Below are positions 45,720 through 59,159 of a stretch of 64,000 bases of DNA, piece by piece (position 1 is the stretch's first letter; every line of letters begins with the position of its first letter). Below the pieces are notes generated by a model. It was given only the letters and a program-made list of their open reading frames with translations. It had not been told where the DNA came from and made no database searches. The stretch covers positions 92,164,740 through 92,228,739 of the forward strand of contig NC_089491.1 of NCBI RefSeq assembly GCF_036850765.1. Reading direction: 5' to 3'. Made by a program: the position numbers and the translations under genes. Origin of the DNA: Saccopteryx bilineata (Eukaryota; Chordata; Mammalia; Chiroptera; Emballonuridae).

Positions 45720-48713
45720 GATTTGGAACCTTCTTTTCAAATAATATTAAAAATTAATTTACTAGAGAGCTTATGAAGAGTAACAAGTATAAGATTATTT
45801 AATTTTAAAATAATTATTATGTATAAACCAATATATAATTAACATGAACACAAACATGCTAGAATTTTGTGTTCGAATGCATAGAACCACCTAGTGGTAT
45901 TAGCAATTAACTTCTTGTTATTAGCACCCAAAGCACACAGTCACAGCAAAACATGGAAACTCTGAGCCATGTTTGATTGCTTGATATCAATAAGAGGGTA
46001 AAAATATAAACCAGATGAACCAGTTTGAATCTAACCACAGCTTGCTGATATGTGATACTCTTGCTACTACTTTTTTTCTGTGTCTGTTGTGGATATTGTT
46101 AATAAAGCACTCTCTATCTCTGAGCTTAGAGGAAATTAGAAGACTTTTTAAGGCAATAAATCACATGGCTGCTATGAATCAATTATAACATATGCTATAA
46201 AAATCTATTTTCCATTTCCTATCTATAGAAATCATCTAAGATGAAACATGTTAAAAAATAAGACAAAGTATAGTACGTGCATCAGAGATTAGTGAAAGAA
46301 GGTGTTTCAGCTGCCCACTGCTGTTTATTCATGTGTACATATGTTTTAAGCTGGTAAAGTAGATGCTCAAAAGGTTTTCTTGACACTGACAGCAATATCA
46401 GTGATTCTTATCTCATCTAGATGGTTAAGCCAAGAGTATTTCCAAACTCAAATTACTATTAAAAGAGAATTTATCACACTAACTTTTAATTAATTATGAA
46501 ATTGATGAATAAGTAAATTTTATGGAATACTAAGTTGAGACTAAATTTTGGCAAAAACTATCAAAAAAGCTAATATTAATATGATAGGAAAATGCCACAA
46601 CCTCGTTGGACAAATTACCCTTGAGAATTACATGACTTACTTACAATATCAAAGGTTCCCTCAGTGACCATTCATCTTTATAGAGGACAATGGCTATTCC
46701 TGAAAAAACATCCTTGGTGATTTGACTATATTCTATCTAAACAACAACTCTACTTCAAGTGTCACCTCTTCTATTAAGAGATATCAGGTTGGCACACATC
46801 CTTTTTCCTTAGGACACATAGCATTACATTATTTCTCTGTTTATATAAACACACACACCTTCAAATGTAAACAAAATGAGAATAGATTTTGTAATTTTTC
46901 TTTCAATTTTCCATGCATAACATGAGAACTATTAAATTATATGTGTGTATGTGTGTGTGTATCTAAATAAATGAGTAATGAAATACAGTATACTAACTAG
47001 GTGACATTTCTACAATATAACTTCTATAAGATCATTATGAGTTATATGATATATTTACCTTATGTGCCTTTTATAAATTCTATTTATATGGACTGAATTA
47101 ACCCTGCTGATTGTTTTGATATATAGATTTTTGTTGGAACACACCCATGCCCATTCACTTACAAATTTTTTATTGCTGCTTTCATGCTAAAACAGCATAC
47201 TCGAGTTGTTGTAACAGAAACCACATAGCACAAAATGTTGAAAATATTTATCTGGCCCAGCATAAAAAAAAAAAAAGAAGCTGATCCCTATTCAATAGAA
47301 ACATGTCTTAGAGATGTAGATATATTAGGACATGAGTAGAATAAAACAGTTGTCAAGAAGGTATGTTTGCAGAGCAAGCTTGCTGCTCTTTTCCCCACCT
47401 TAGATTCTATTATTTTTATTTAGGATATTTTGTGGGATGTTTTACAATTGTGTCACCCTATATATGAAGTCACCTCTCTGTGATCCACTGCCTCAAATTA
47501 AATAACATGCTGTTTTAAAATATCTTGCATGTCTGGGTTCTAGATCTTTCTGTGAGCCTTATTATCAGAATGGTTCTCCTTGACTTCTAGTTGGGGAGGT
47601 TTATGTAACCTTTGTAAATAGCATATTATCTATCACATTCCTAGCTTTTCCTTGGTGGTTGTTGGCATATATCGAAGACAAAGGCCAGTTGCCCAGCTGA
47701 GCTTTTGAATGTTCCATTTGCCTTACGACATAAGTTTGTATCAGATATCATACAACAAATAACAATATTGCAATGTCTTCGGTTTACGAAATCTTAATTT
47801 CACCATAAGAAACTTGAAGTTCATACGAGGCAGCTACAACCACCAGTAACCCATTTCAAGGCATTATCAATGGTACATAATATTTTGATTTAGAGAATGA
47901 CCATGGATTTTGTATTTACCTAAGTGTAAAATATTTATATTGCTACTGATATCATGATTTTTGGACATATATTGGGTGATATGCTGTTCTCTGGGATTTC
48001 TCTGACACGTGTTTTTATCATTAGTTTTGACCTTGCTCTTCTCCTTCAGTCCAAATATCTGCTATCACCTCCTTCAGAGTCATTCAGCCTCACTTGTATT
48101 TCACTCTAAATTTTATTTTATTTTTATTTAAGCTGGGTCCTAAAATAAGAAGACCTGAGAAGCAGAGCCGTGGCCTGAATCAGAAGTGTAGCTATTTGGT
48201 TGCCTATATATGGTATGAGAGAAATAATTGCTGTGAAATCTACCTTGACTTCTTTTTTAACTGCAGCCAAGATGACTTAAAAAACTGACTGAACTGCTGG
48301 CCACTTGAACAGAGAACAGGTAAGCAGAAACATCAGTTTGTCTGTCTTCATTATCCTAAATGATAAAGAACTGGGTAAATATATACTTCATTTTTTTTAA
48401 CCAGGTACATTATTTTTACATTATGCAGTTTTAGAACAAGCTTATCAAGTTAATAAACTTTGGTATCATGTGAACTACCTCTACAATTATTAGAAGAAAC
48501 AACATGCTTAGTGTGCTTTGATGGGTCTGCGATTTATGTGTTTTGTGACTTAGCTAATACTTCAGTTATTATATATTTTAGTTCTAGAATTTTCATTTTA
48601 GTAGTATTTTTGCTCTGCTGAGATATCATATATTTTCATTTATTACAAGCAAATTTCCCTTTATGACACTGAGCACAGTTTTGGTAGCTGCTTGAAAATC
48701 TTTTTCAGTTTAT
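45720..48713. other. Long stretch without recognised features
   Basis: About 3 kb of AT-rich DNA with a short (GT)n near 46945-46961. No gene, RNA or assigned repeat. Confidence 0.45.
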
Positions 48714-51530
48714 TCTTTTTTTTATTTAAAAATTTCATTTAAAGGGGTAACATTGATCAAAAAGAGTACATACATTTTAAGTAAACATTTCTACAGCATT
48801 TGGATTGTTAATTATGTTGTGTACCCATTACCCAAAGTCAAAACAATCTCCGTCACCTTATATTTGTCCCTCTTAACACCATTCCCCTCCACCTCCCCCA
48901 CATCTCCCTCGCCTTGGTGAACATTTTACTTATATCTATGTCCATAAGTCTCAGTTTTATATCCCACCTATGTGTAAAATTATATAGTTCTTAGCTTTAT
49001 CTGTTTTACTTATTTCACTCAGTATAATGTTCTCAAGGTCTATCCATGTTACTAAAAATGGCGGTATGTCATCATTTCCTATGGCTGAGTAGAATTCCAT
49101 TGTATATATGTACCGTCTTCTTTATCCCATCCTCTGTGAAGGGACACTGGTTGTTTCCATGTCTTGATCACTGTGAATAAGGCTGCAATGAACATGGGGG
49201 TACATGTGTCATTATGTAGCATTGTTTTTTAGTTTTGGGGGTAGATACCCAGTAGAGGGAATGCTAGGTCGTATGGTAGTTCTGATCCTAGTTTTTTGAG
49301 AAACCACCATACTTTCTTCGGTAATGGTTGTACCAGTTTACATTCAAACTAGCAGAAAATGAGGGTTCTTTTTCTTCACAACCTGTCTAATACTTGTTAT
49401 TACCTATCTTGTTGATAATAGCCAATCTAGCAGGTGTGAGGTGGTATCTCATTGTAATCTTGATTTGTATTTCTCTAACAACTAGTGAAGATAAACATTT
49501 TTTGATATATGTTGGCCATTTGAATATCTTCTTGGGAGAAATGTCTGTTCAGGTCCTCTCCCCATTTTTTAATTGGATTGTTTGCTTGTTTATTGCTGAG
49601 TTTTGTGAGTTCTTTATTTTTATGGATATTAACCCTTTATCAGAGCTGTTGTATGTGAATATCAACTCCCATTTAGTTGGCTCCTTATTTTGTTGTCAGT
49701 TTATTGCTGTGCAGACACTTTTTAGTTTGATATAGTCCCATTCACTTATTTTTGCCTTTACTTCTTTTGCCTTTGGGGTCAAATTTATAAATTTTTCTCT
49801 AAGGCCAAGGTCCATAAGTATAGTACCTATGTTTTTATCTATGTGATTTATTGATTCAGATCTTATATTTAAGTCTTTGAACTATTTTGAATTAATTTTT
49901 TGTGCAAGGAAACAAACTGTAGTCATTTTATTTATTTGCATGTGGCTTTCTAATTTTACTAGCACTGTTTGTTGAAGAGGCGTTCTTTTATCCCTTGTGT
50001 GGTTTTGTTTACTTTGCCAAAGATTATTTGTCCATATTTATGTGGTTTATTTCTGAATTTTCAATTATGTTTCATTGATCTGTATATCTGTTTTTCAGCC
50101 AATACCATGCTGTTTTGATTATTGTGTCTCTGTAGTATAATTTGAAGTCAGGTAGTGTGATATCTCCCACTTCATTCTTTTTTTTCAGGATTACCTTGGC
50201 TATTTGGGGTTGTTGGGGGGTTTTTTTGTATTGTATTAATTAATTAATTTATTATTATTATTAATTTTAATTCAGTGACATTGATAAATCAGGGTACATA
50301 TGTTCAGAGAAAACATCTCCAGATTATTTTGATATTTGATTATGTTGCATATCCCTCACCCAAAGTCAAATTGTCTTCTGTCACCTTCTATCTGGTATTT
50401 GGGGTTTTTTGTGGTTCCATATAAACCTGGTAATTTTTTCTTTTATTTCTTTTAAAAAATGATATTGGAATTTTGATGGGGATAGCATGAAAATTATAGA
50501 TTGCTTTGGGTAATATGGCATTTTAACTCTGTTTATTCTTCTAATCCATGAAAATGGAATATTTTTCCATGTCATTATGTCTTTTTTTATTTTTTTCAAT
50601 AATGTTTTGTAGTTTCTATGTATAGGTCCTTCACATCTTTTGGTAAGTTTACTCCTCGGTATTTTATTTTCTGTTATTGCAATTGTAAAAAAATTAATTT
50701 TTTTAGTTTATTTTCTCAAATTTTATTGTTGGCATATAGGAAAGCAATAGACTTTAGTATATTGGATTTGTATCTTGCAGCTTTACTGTATTGGTTTCTT
50801 GTTTCTAATAGTTTTTCGGTGGAGTCTTTGGGGTTTTCTATATATATGATCATGTCATCTGCAAAAAGTGATACTTTTACTTTCTCTTTCTGGATGTGGA
50901 TGCCTTTTATTTCTGTCTCTTGCCTGATTGTTCTGGCTAAAAATTCCAGACCTATGTTGAATAAGAGTGGAAAGAGTGGGCAGTCTTGTCTTATTCTTGA
51001 CTTTAGAGGAAGAGCCATTATTTTTTCACCATTTAGTAAGATGTTACCTAATGGTTTGTCATATATGGCCTTTATATGTTGAGGTACTTTCCTTTTATAC
51101 CCATATCATTGAGTGTTTAAAACATAAAAGGGTGTACTATCTTATCAAATGCCTTTTTTATATCTATTGATAGGATCATATAATTTTTGTGCTTTGTTTT
51201 GCTGAGGTGCTGTATTATGTTGATTGATTTATGGATGTTGAACCATCTTTGTGCTCCTGGAATGAATCTCACTTGATCATGAGGTATATTTTTAAACTAT
51301 TTTGTATTTGATTTGCTAGTATTCTGTTTAAGAATTTTGTATCTGTATTCATTAGAGATATTGGTCAGTACATTTTTCTTTTTGTGTTGTCTTTGCTAGG
51401 TTTTGATATCAGAAGTATGTTTGCCTCATAAAATGTGTTAAGGAATATTGCTTCTTCTTCTCATTTTTGGAAGACTTTGAGGATAAGTACTAAATCTTTG
51501 AATGTTTGGTAGAATTCACTTGTCAGCTTA
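48714..51530 (-). mobile_element. L1 (fragment): Older 5'-truncated L1, antisense
   Basis: The reverse complement contains an L1 3' UTR then ORF2. Recognisable pieces include the complement of 'ggaatactactcagccat' near 49085, the 'ggaaaccaccatac' region near 49300, and the FADD region near 50860. Many frameshifts break ORF2; minus-strand fragments are still open at 50381-50599 and 50716-51018. A later, short L1 insertion splits it at 50212-50395. It ends by 5' truncation upstream of the reverse transcriptase core. Confidence 0.92.
50212..50395 (-). mobile_element. Short 5'-truncated L1 insertion nested in L1
   Basis: About 184 bp consisting of an L1 3' end and A-rich tail in antisense. It matches the end of the full-length element (complement of 'caatttgactttgggtgag' and 'gtaccctgatttatcaatgtca'). 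The host ORF2 sequence is duplicated as tatttggggtt at 50201-50211 and 50396-50406. Confidence 0.9.
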
Positions 51531-51803
51531 TTCTAATATATGGCTTATTGAATAGTTTATCTCTGTGGATTGTTTTTCTTCTCTTGAGAATGAGCCATGC
51601 TTTCTGTACTTTCTTCCCCATATGCTGAGTAGCACTGTATAATATCTTGAACATTAGATCTGATATACTGTAGAAAACCTAAATTCTGTTTATTTTCCAA
51701 ATAATATTCATTTTTATGTAAGCTGAAACCAGATTACAAAACTCACCTCACCTTGTTATATACAGCTTAAAATTTTTAAAATATTTTTTTAAATAAAATT
51801 TTT
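51531..51803. other. Short unassigned stretch
   Basis: Possibly older L1-derived sequence, but not recognisable enough to call. Confidence 0.35.
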
Positions 51804-52126
51804 ACCCTGAGCAGGTGGTGGCACAGTAAATAGAGCATCAGACCGGGAAGCAGAGGACCCAGGTTTGAGACCCTGAGGTCGCCAGCTTGAGTGCAGGTTC
51901 ATATAGTTTGAGCAAGGCTCACCAGCTTTAACCCACGGATGCTGGCTCGAGCAAGGGATCACTCAGTCTGCTGTAACCCCTCGGTCAAGGCACATATGAG
52001 AAAGCAATCAATGAACAACTAAGGTACCACAACAAAGAATTGATGCTTCTCATCTCTCTCCCTTCCTGTCTGTATGTCCCTATCTGTCCCTCTCTCTGAC
52101 TCTCTCTATCTCTGTCACAAAAAATA
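51804..52126 (+). mobile_element. SINE family B, sense
   Basis: Head accctgagcaggtggtggcac, B box region 'ggtttgagacc', 'gagaaagcaatcaatgaacaac', a pyrimidine-rich end and A-rich tail. It lies next to an antisense L1 3' UTR remnant. No clean duplication found. Confidence 0.88.
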
Positions 52127-52164
52127 AAATAAACTAACATTTAAAAAATAAATAAATAAATATT

Positions 52165-52365
52165 TTAGTTATACTTGAAAAACAATATCATTTTATTTTC
52201 AGATGTAAAACATAGTGATTAGGTTTTTGTATACCTTCAGAATTGACCAGTCCAATAAGTCTAATACCCACCTAGAACCATGTATAGTTACTATATTATT
52301 GACTATGTTCCCTGTGATGTACTTTATATCCTCATGATTATTTTCTGGGCTGTTTGACTGTTAGC
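52165..52365 (-). repeat. Ancient L1 3' UTR remnant, antisense
   Basis: 'gatgtaaaacatagtgattagg', 'aataagtctaatacccacct' and 'atattattgactatgttccctgtgatgtac' are hallmarks of old mammalian L1 3' UTRs read antisense. Confidence 0.75.
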
Positions 52366-54020
52366 ATCACTCAGGCATGGTCGAGGGCTATGTGGTGATG
52401 CACACGGAACATGCTGTTACACTCTGGCTCTCACATTTCTGGAATTCCCTTTTCTAAAATTTCCCCTTGATACTCTACTAGCTGTAGTTTCTCTGAACTC
52501 TGACCCTGGTTTATCAAACCAGTGTGACTGTGGACTGTTTATTAGAGTTTTAAACACCTTGTATGGTGAAGACTTGGACCTGCTCTTAAGCTAAAAATCA
52601 TAAAAAAACAAAAATAGAAATTTATCCAGTGTTATTCTCTTCTTTCAATTACCAGAGTTAATTCTCTTAAAGTTTTTCTTTCTTTTTCTTTTTTTTACTC
52701 TCTGGTGTCTTTAAGTAGATCTCCATCCCCACATTTTTAGTTGTTATCTTCAGAAATGTTTTAATAGGTGCTACTCAGTCAAATCAGAAACAAAATTTTC
52801 AGATAGTATTTGAAATGCAGATGGGTTTGTTATCTCCAATTAATATCCATAATTGAATTAAAAGCTTATTTTTAATTATATGGAATATATTATTCCTGAT
52901 ATTGCAATGCTCCCACACTTAATTGATAAACTTAAAGAGATTACTTTTAAACAAAATATTTCTTTATTAACTAATTTCTAGAACATTAATTAAAAGATAA
53001 TGCTCATAGTTGTAATTTAAATGATTTGCGATCTGCTTCATTTGTAATTTACTCAGTATAAAAGATTTAAAGTCCTCAAAGTATTCTTTTAATTTAATAG
53101 GAATAGAATTTAAATTCTTCTGTGGCACCTCTTGATATGACCTATTCTTACAAGAAATTACATTTTAAAATGAATTTTTAAAAAATAAGTTTAAAAAGAC
53201 ACAAATACTACAAGAAGAAAAAGAAGTACATTTTAAAGTAATTTTTATCAATTAGCATATATGTTATACATATGAGTCTATTAACATCTTTCAAAAATAA
53301 ATTCTGATTATTTCATATTAGTTTATTTTTATGGTGATGGAAACTAGATATAAAAAAAGCTTTATATTTCACTGTTGGTCATAAATGATCAGAAAAAATT
53401 CATGTTTAATTTTAAACATGAATTCTGAAGAACATAGATATTCTGCTTCTCTTCCAGACTAATAAAGTCTTTGCATAAACCAAGCACATTCTGGTGAGTC
53501 AATATGACTAATAAATTGAATTTGTGTCCAAACTAATAAATTGCATGCATTTTCCAACAATACATGTACTATTTCACTTCTCTTGATACATAATCCTTAT
53601 AAATACCAGCTGTTTGTAATACAGAGCATAAGTTATCTAGGAAACCATTATTTATCACACTGATATAATTTATATAAAAATGTTCTGTATACTTTGAATA
53701 GACCAATGTATTCTTATATACAGAAAAGCTATTTATTAATCCTGTCATTTCCTTTTATATTGAATCTTATGTGACTTGTATTCCCTAATTTGAAGCAAGT
53801 TTCATTCAGAAAAATTATTTTGTGGTATATATCATTATCTTATTTACTATAATGGCCATATGAAACAAAACAATATCATGTCCTTGAATCAGCAAACATC
53901 ACATTAAATCAATATAAGTTTAACTAAAAAGTAAAATATTAAACATATATGTGCACTGAACAGCAGCATTAGGGAGTTTAAAGATTATGTGGGTTCACTT
54001 AAGATGATATTAGTGGATAC
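52366..54020. other. Stretch without recognised features
   Basis: AT-rich background. No gene or assigned repeat. Confidence 0.45.
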
Positions 54021-54021
54021 T

Positions 54022-54131
54022 TTCATTTTTTTTTTTTTTTAGCGTAAGATTGAGAGATACAGACAAACAGACAGGAACAAACAAGAAGGGAGAAAGATGA
54101 GAAGCATCAACTTGTTGTGGTACTTTATTTA

Positions 54132-54162
<31 letters not shown>

Positions 54163-54712
54163 GTATTTTTCTGAAGCTGGAAACGGGGAGACAGTCAGAC
54201 AGACTTCCGCATGCGCCCAACCGGGATCCACCCGGCACGCCCACCAGGGGGGGATGCTCTGCCCATCTGGGGCGTCGCTCTGTTGGCAGAGCCACTCTAG
54301 CGCCTGAGGCAGAGGCCATAGAGCCATCCTCAGCGCCCAGGCCATCTTTGCTCCAATGGAGCCTTGGATGCGGGAAGGGAAGAGAGAGACAGAGAGGAGG
54401 GAGAAGGGGAGGGGTGGAGAGGCAGATAGGCGCTTCTCCTGTGTGCCCTGGCCGGGAATTGAACCTGGGACTTCCGCACGCCAGGCCGACGCTCTACCAC
54501 TGAGCCAATCGGCCAGGGCCTGTTGTGGTACTTTCGTTGCTCAATGATTGCTTTTTTATATGTGCCTTAGCTAGGGTGCTTCAGCTGAGCCAGTGACCTC
54601 TTATTCAAGCCCGGGACCTTGGGCTCAAGCCAGATGAGCCTGCACTCAAGTTGGCGACCTCAGGGTTTTGAACCTGGGTCCTCAGCATTAAAGGTCGATG
54701 CTCTATCCATCA
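54022..54712 (-). mobile_element. SINE family B, antisense, split by a SINE A
   Basis: The tail side (T run and 'gagaagcatcaac') lies at 54022-54112. The body and head resume at 54535 and end near 54712. It is diverged, so older than the SINE A inside it. Confidence 0.9.
54127..54520 (-). mobile_element. SINE family A, antisense, nested in SINE B
   Basis: The tail has become (TTTA)n at 54124-54154. The CpG-rich body is intact, and the head at 54445-54520 is near consensus. The 14-bp duplication tgttgtggtacttt at 54113-54126 and 54521-54534 is host SINE B sequence. Confidence 0.96.
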
Positions 54713-55324
54713 GCAAGTACTATTAAAGGAAAACTGTAGAATGTTTTATTCAGATTTTTTGGAGACAATATAGACTCAGTATTATTGTGAGATACTGTAC
54801 AGAGTGAACCTTACTATATCCCTTCAACAACTAATTAAGAACAGACACTGAATTTAAGCAATCCTGTAATGATTGAAGCCAAAAACATTCTTTAATGCAA
54901 AAATAATAATATAAAGAAAGGTAAATTCCTCAGGTTTTTTTTTTTTCAAGAAATATGGTATTGCTCTTAATTTGAGCAGTTAAAAATTGCACATAATAAA
55001 AATTAATTGTGACAGCAGTGAATAGTGAAGTTAAGGAAATATGAAAGCATAGTGGAGAAAAAAAATGAATAGATATGTGGAGAAAATGACCAATAGGAAA
55101 TAATTGAGAAATTGAAGGTAAATAAATTGAAATAACTTGTCTGGGAAGTTAGGACTACACACATGCAAAATACAGTTTTGAAAAAATAGGTTACTACATT
55201 CTGAAAGTTAAGAAATGTGAGTGGGAAGTGTGGAGCCATTGAACATTTTATTTCTTGAGAGTAAATAAGCATCATAAAAAATTTTAGAAAATATTGCTTT
55301 CTGTGAGAATATAACAAAAATTAT
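54713..55324. other. Stretch without recognised features
   Basis: AT-rich. Minus-strand frames here lack domains. Confidence 0.4.
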
Positions 55325-56432
55325 TATGAGGAGAATAATTAAGTGGACGCTTATAGTGTGTTCAGGGATAGGAAGGATTAACATCATTAAAATGTCCATA
55401 TTACCCAAAGCAATCTATGAATTCAACACAATTCCTAAATATACTAAGGTGTATTTCACAGAATTAGAATATTCCAGAAATTTATATGGAACCACAAAAA
55501 AATACAAACAGCTTCAGCAATCTTGAGAAAAAAGAAAAAGTTAGAAGAATCATGCTCCCTGATAGCAAACTATACTATAAGGCCAAAGTAAACAAAACAG
55601 CATGGTACTGGCTTAAAAACAGATGTAGAGATCAATGGAACTGAAGAGGAGTCCAGATATAAACCCACAACTTTAAGGTCAATTAATATTTGACAATTGA
55701 AGTAAAAACATAAAATGTAGTAAATAGTCTATTCAAAAATGATGTTGGTAAAACTGAACAGATACATGTAAAAAAGAAAACTAGATTACCTTTTTAAACC
55801 ATATACAAGGATAAAATAAAGATAAAGACTTAAATACTAATGTCAAAATTATAAAAATCCTAGAAGAAAACACAGACAGTAAACTCTCAGACATTTCTCA
55901 TAGCAGCATTTTTTTCTGATATATCTTTCCAAGTAAAATAAACAAAAGGAAAAATAAACAAATAAAACCACATCACAATAAGTTTTTGCCGAGTGAAAGA
56001 AACCATGAACAAAATTTTAAGACAACTCATTGAATGGGAGAACATATTCATCCATAAGAATTCTGAAAAGGGATTAATATTCAAAATTTATAAAGAACTT
56101 AAACAACTCAAAACCAAAAAATACTCCTAAATAATCCAGTTAAAAAATTGACAAAAGACCTGAAATAGACACTTTCTCCAAAGTGATCATACAGATGGCC
56201 AATAGGGAAAAAAAAGATGTTCAACGTCACTAATTATCAGAGAAATGCTAATTTAAACTACAATGACATATCACCTCACACCTGTGAGAAGAGTTATCAT
56301 CAAGAAATCAACAAACAGCAAATATTGACGAGATATGGTAAAAGGGATCCCTTGTACATTTTCTGGTGGAAATGCAGATTGGTGCAGACATTGTGTAAAG
56401 CTTATGAAGTTACCTCAAAAAATTAAATATGG

Positions 56433-56804
56433 GGCCCTGGCTGGTTGGCTCAGTGGTAGAGCATCAGCCTGGTGTGGGGGAGTCCCGGGTTCGATTCCTG
56501 GCCAGGGCACACAGGAGAAGTGCCCATCTGCTTCTCCACCCCTCCCCTTCTCCCTCCTCTCTGTCTCTCTCTTCCCCTCCTGCAGCCAAGGCTCCATTGG
56601 AGCAAAGTTTGCCCGGGTGCTGAGGATGGCTCTGTGGCCTCTGCCTCAGGCACTAGATTGGCTCTGCTTGCAGCAAAGCGAAGTCCCAGATGGGCAGAGC
56701 ATCGCCCCCTGGTGGGCATACCGGGTGGATCCCGGTCGGGCGCATGCGGGAGTCTGTCTGACTTCCTCCCTGTTTCCAACCTCAGAAAAATACAAAATAC
56801 AAAA
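56433..56804 (+). mobile_element. SINE family A, young, inside L1
   Basis: Near-consensus head and body with a 16-bp duplication, aaaaaattaaatatgg, at 56417-56432 and 56805-56820. Overlapping frames of 108-159 codons here are SINE sequence. Confidence 0.96.
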
Positions 56805-57344
56805 AAAAAATTAAATATGGAACCACCTTATAACCCAGCAATTCCTTTTCTGGAAATATATCTGAAGAAACCTGAAACACTAATTCAAAAAATATATTTA
56901 GCCCTATGTTTATCATAGTGTTGTTTACAATAGTGAAAATATAGAAGTAGTCCAAGTGCCCATTAGTAGTTGAGTAGGTAAGCAAGCTATGGTATGTTTA
57001 AGCAATGGAATAAAACGTGAAGGAAATCTTACCTTTGCAACAGGATGGATGAATCTGGAGAGTATTATTGTAAGTGAAGTAATCTAATCAGAGAAATAAA
57101 AGTACCATTTGATTTCACTGATATGTGGAATCTAATGAGCAAGATAAACTAAGAAATACACTCATAGGCACAAAAAACATATTGAAAGCTATTTAAAAGG
57201 GAATGGTTTGGGGGGCTGGGTGATAAAGTTAAAGGAATTAAGCAAATTAAAAAATTCATCAACATGATAACAGTATGGTGATTAGCAGAGGAAAGGATGT
57301 GAGGGAAGGTAGAAGAAGTAGAAAAAGGGCCACTGGGACAACTG

Positions 57345-57690
57345 GTGCTAGCCAGTTTGCTCAGCGGTAGAGCAATGGCCTGGCACGTGGATGTCCTGAG
57401 TTTGATTCCAAGTTAGGGCGTACAAGAGAAGTGACCATCTACTTCTCCGCCCCTTCTCTCTTTTTTTTTTTCACTTCCCCTGTTGCATCCATGACTTGAT
57501 TGGCTGGAGCGTATTGGCTCCAAGTGCTGAGGATGGCTCAGTTGTAAGCATGGCCTAGAAGGGCAAAACATCTGCCCCAGATGGGAGTTGCCGGGTGGAT
57601 TCCTGTCAGAGCTCATGCAAGAGTCTGTCTCTCTATCTCCTTTCTTCTCACTTAAAAAAAAGAACAAAAAGATTAAAAAAACGAAAGAAA
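57345..57690 (+). mobile_element. SINE family A, older, inside L1 3' UTR
   Basis: Diverged head ggtgctagccagtttgctcagcgg, 'ggatggctcagttg' and a 3' end through 'tttcttctcactta' and A-rich sequence. Ends are approximate. Confidence 0.82.
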
Positions 57691-57849
57691 GAGAAGGGAG
57701 ATACATGGTGATGAATGAAGACTTGACTTGGGGTAGTGAACTCACAACACAATGTACAGATGATGTATTATAGAATTGTACACCTAAAAATCTATGTAAT
57801 TTTATTAACCAATGTCACCCCAATAAATTAATAAAAATTAGAAACAACA

Positions 57850-58245
57850 TTTTGCAAATCTAAAAAAAGACATGAATGGACATATGCTGAGTAAAATAAG
57901 TCAGACATGGTAAGACAAATACCATGATTTCACTTATATGTGAAATTGAAAAAAAGCACAAACAAAACAAAAGCAAATTCATAGATACAGAGAACAAACC
58001 TATGATTGCCAAGTGGGACAGGGTGGGGAGGTTAAGTGAAGTGCACAATTTGGCAGTTACAAAATAGCCATTGGGATATAAAGATGGCATGGAGTATTTG
58101 GTCAAAAATATTGTAGTAACCATGTATAAAGTCAAAAGAGTTCTAAACGTATCAGGAGATCAATTTGTAAGTTATATAAACATTTAATTTTTTGGTGTAC
58201 ACCTGATACTAATATAATATTAAATGTCAATTGTAATTAAAAAGT
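57850..58245 (+). mobile_element. Second, older L1 3' UTR fragment
   Basis: 'ctgagtaaaataagtcagacatgg', 'accatgatttcacttatatgtg', a G-rich spot near 58018, and 'ggtgtacacctgatactaatataatatt' form another L1 3' end directly after the first. This implies two separate insertions or a duplication. Confidence 0.85.
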
Positions 58246-59159
58246 CATTATTAGTATAAATTTGAATAATTCTACCAACCAACTCAACCTATTAAACATG
58301 TGATATACTCCAACCACAACTAAAGAATAAACATCAGTTTCAACTGCATATGAAATTTTTACCAAGATGAACAACATATGGGGAATAAAATAAATTACAA
58401 ATTTTAAGAGATGAAATTCTGATATAGTACCTTCCATGACAGCAATGGGATTTCAAAATTACAGAATTTATCTTTTAGACTCTTTGAACTCCCATGAATA
58501 TCATTGTTGTTTGCATAATTCTGGCCGTGTCTCTAAGTCACACACACAAACTATATGCTGTACAAGGCACAAAACAACCTCCTGGATTTTGGCCAATGAT
58601 TGTGCTGTGTACTATTTTCTTTACCAACTATGTTAACATTATAATTATAAGCTTGCCTCAACAATATCAAATCAATGCATACAACTGAAAAAAAATTATA
58701 TTTATAAAAAGTAAAAAATTACTTTTTAACAATGTATTAAAATGAAAAATATTTTATTAATTTTTTCCAGTATAATATGTATAATAAATGTTAGTTATTC
58801 AACATGACTTCTGTACTTAGTATAAATTGTCTTTATTTATTTAAATTTTACTTATATTTCATTTTATGGCCTGTTAAGTTTATAATCTTATTTTGAATTC
58901 TCCATACTATATAGTGATAATTTGTTTTTAAATTTTTAATTAACAAATTAAGTTTTATACTTGTCTCATCTATTAGTTATTCTATAAATTTTAGATTAGT
59001 TTCCCTAGCATAGAAATCATATATATATATGTTAATAAATTTTTTAAATTCTATATTTATCAATACATATTTATTCTTAGTGTCATGCAAAACATTATCA
59101 CTATTGGCTAAAAACTAAACAAAATATTATTTTATGAATGTTATACCAATTTCTATATT
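58246..59159. other. AT-rich stretch, no gene seen
   Basis: Very AT-rich at 58680-59160. No repeat family assigned. Confidence 0.45.

Larger units (their letters stand above)
55325..57845 (+). mobile_element. L1 (fragment): Older 5'-truncated L1, sense, carrying two SINEs
   Basis: Begins inside ORF2 ('ggataggaaggattaacatcattaaaatgtcc...acccaaagcaatctatga'). It runs through the degraded C-terminal part to a 3' UTR ending 'attaaccaatgtcaccccaataaattaataaaaa'. Stops and frameshifts are frequent throughout. It is interrupted by family A SINEs at 56433-56804 and about 57345-57690. Confidence 0.92.

Noticed and set aside
45561..45776. 71-codon Phe/Leu/Ser/Pro frame
   Set aside because: Pure translation of the TTTC/TTCC microsatellite.
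49394..49735. 113-codon + strand frame
   Set aside because: Antisense shadow of an L1 ORF2 fragment.
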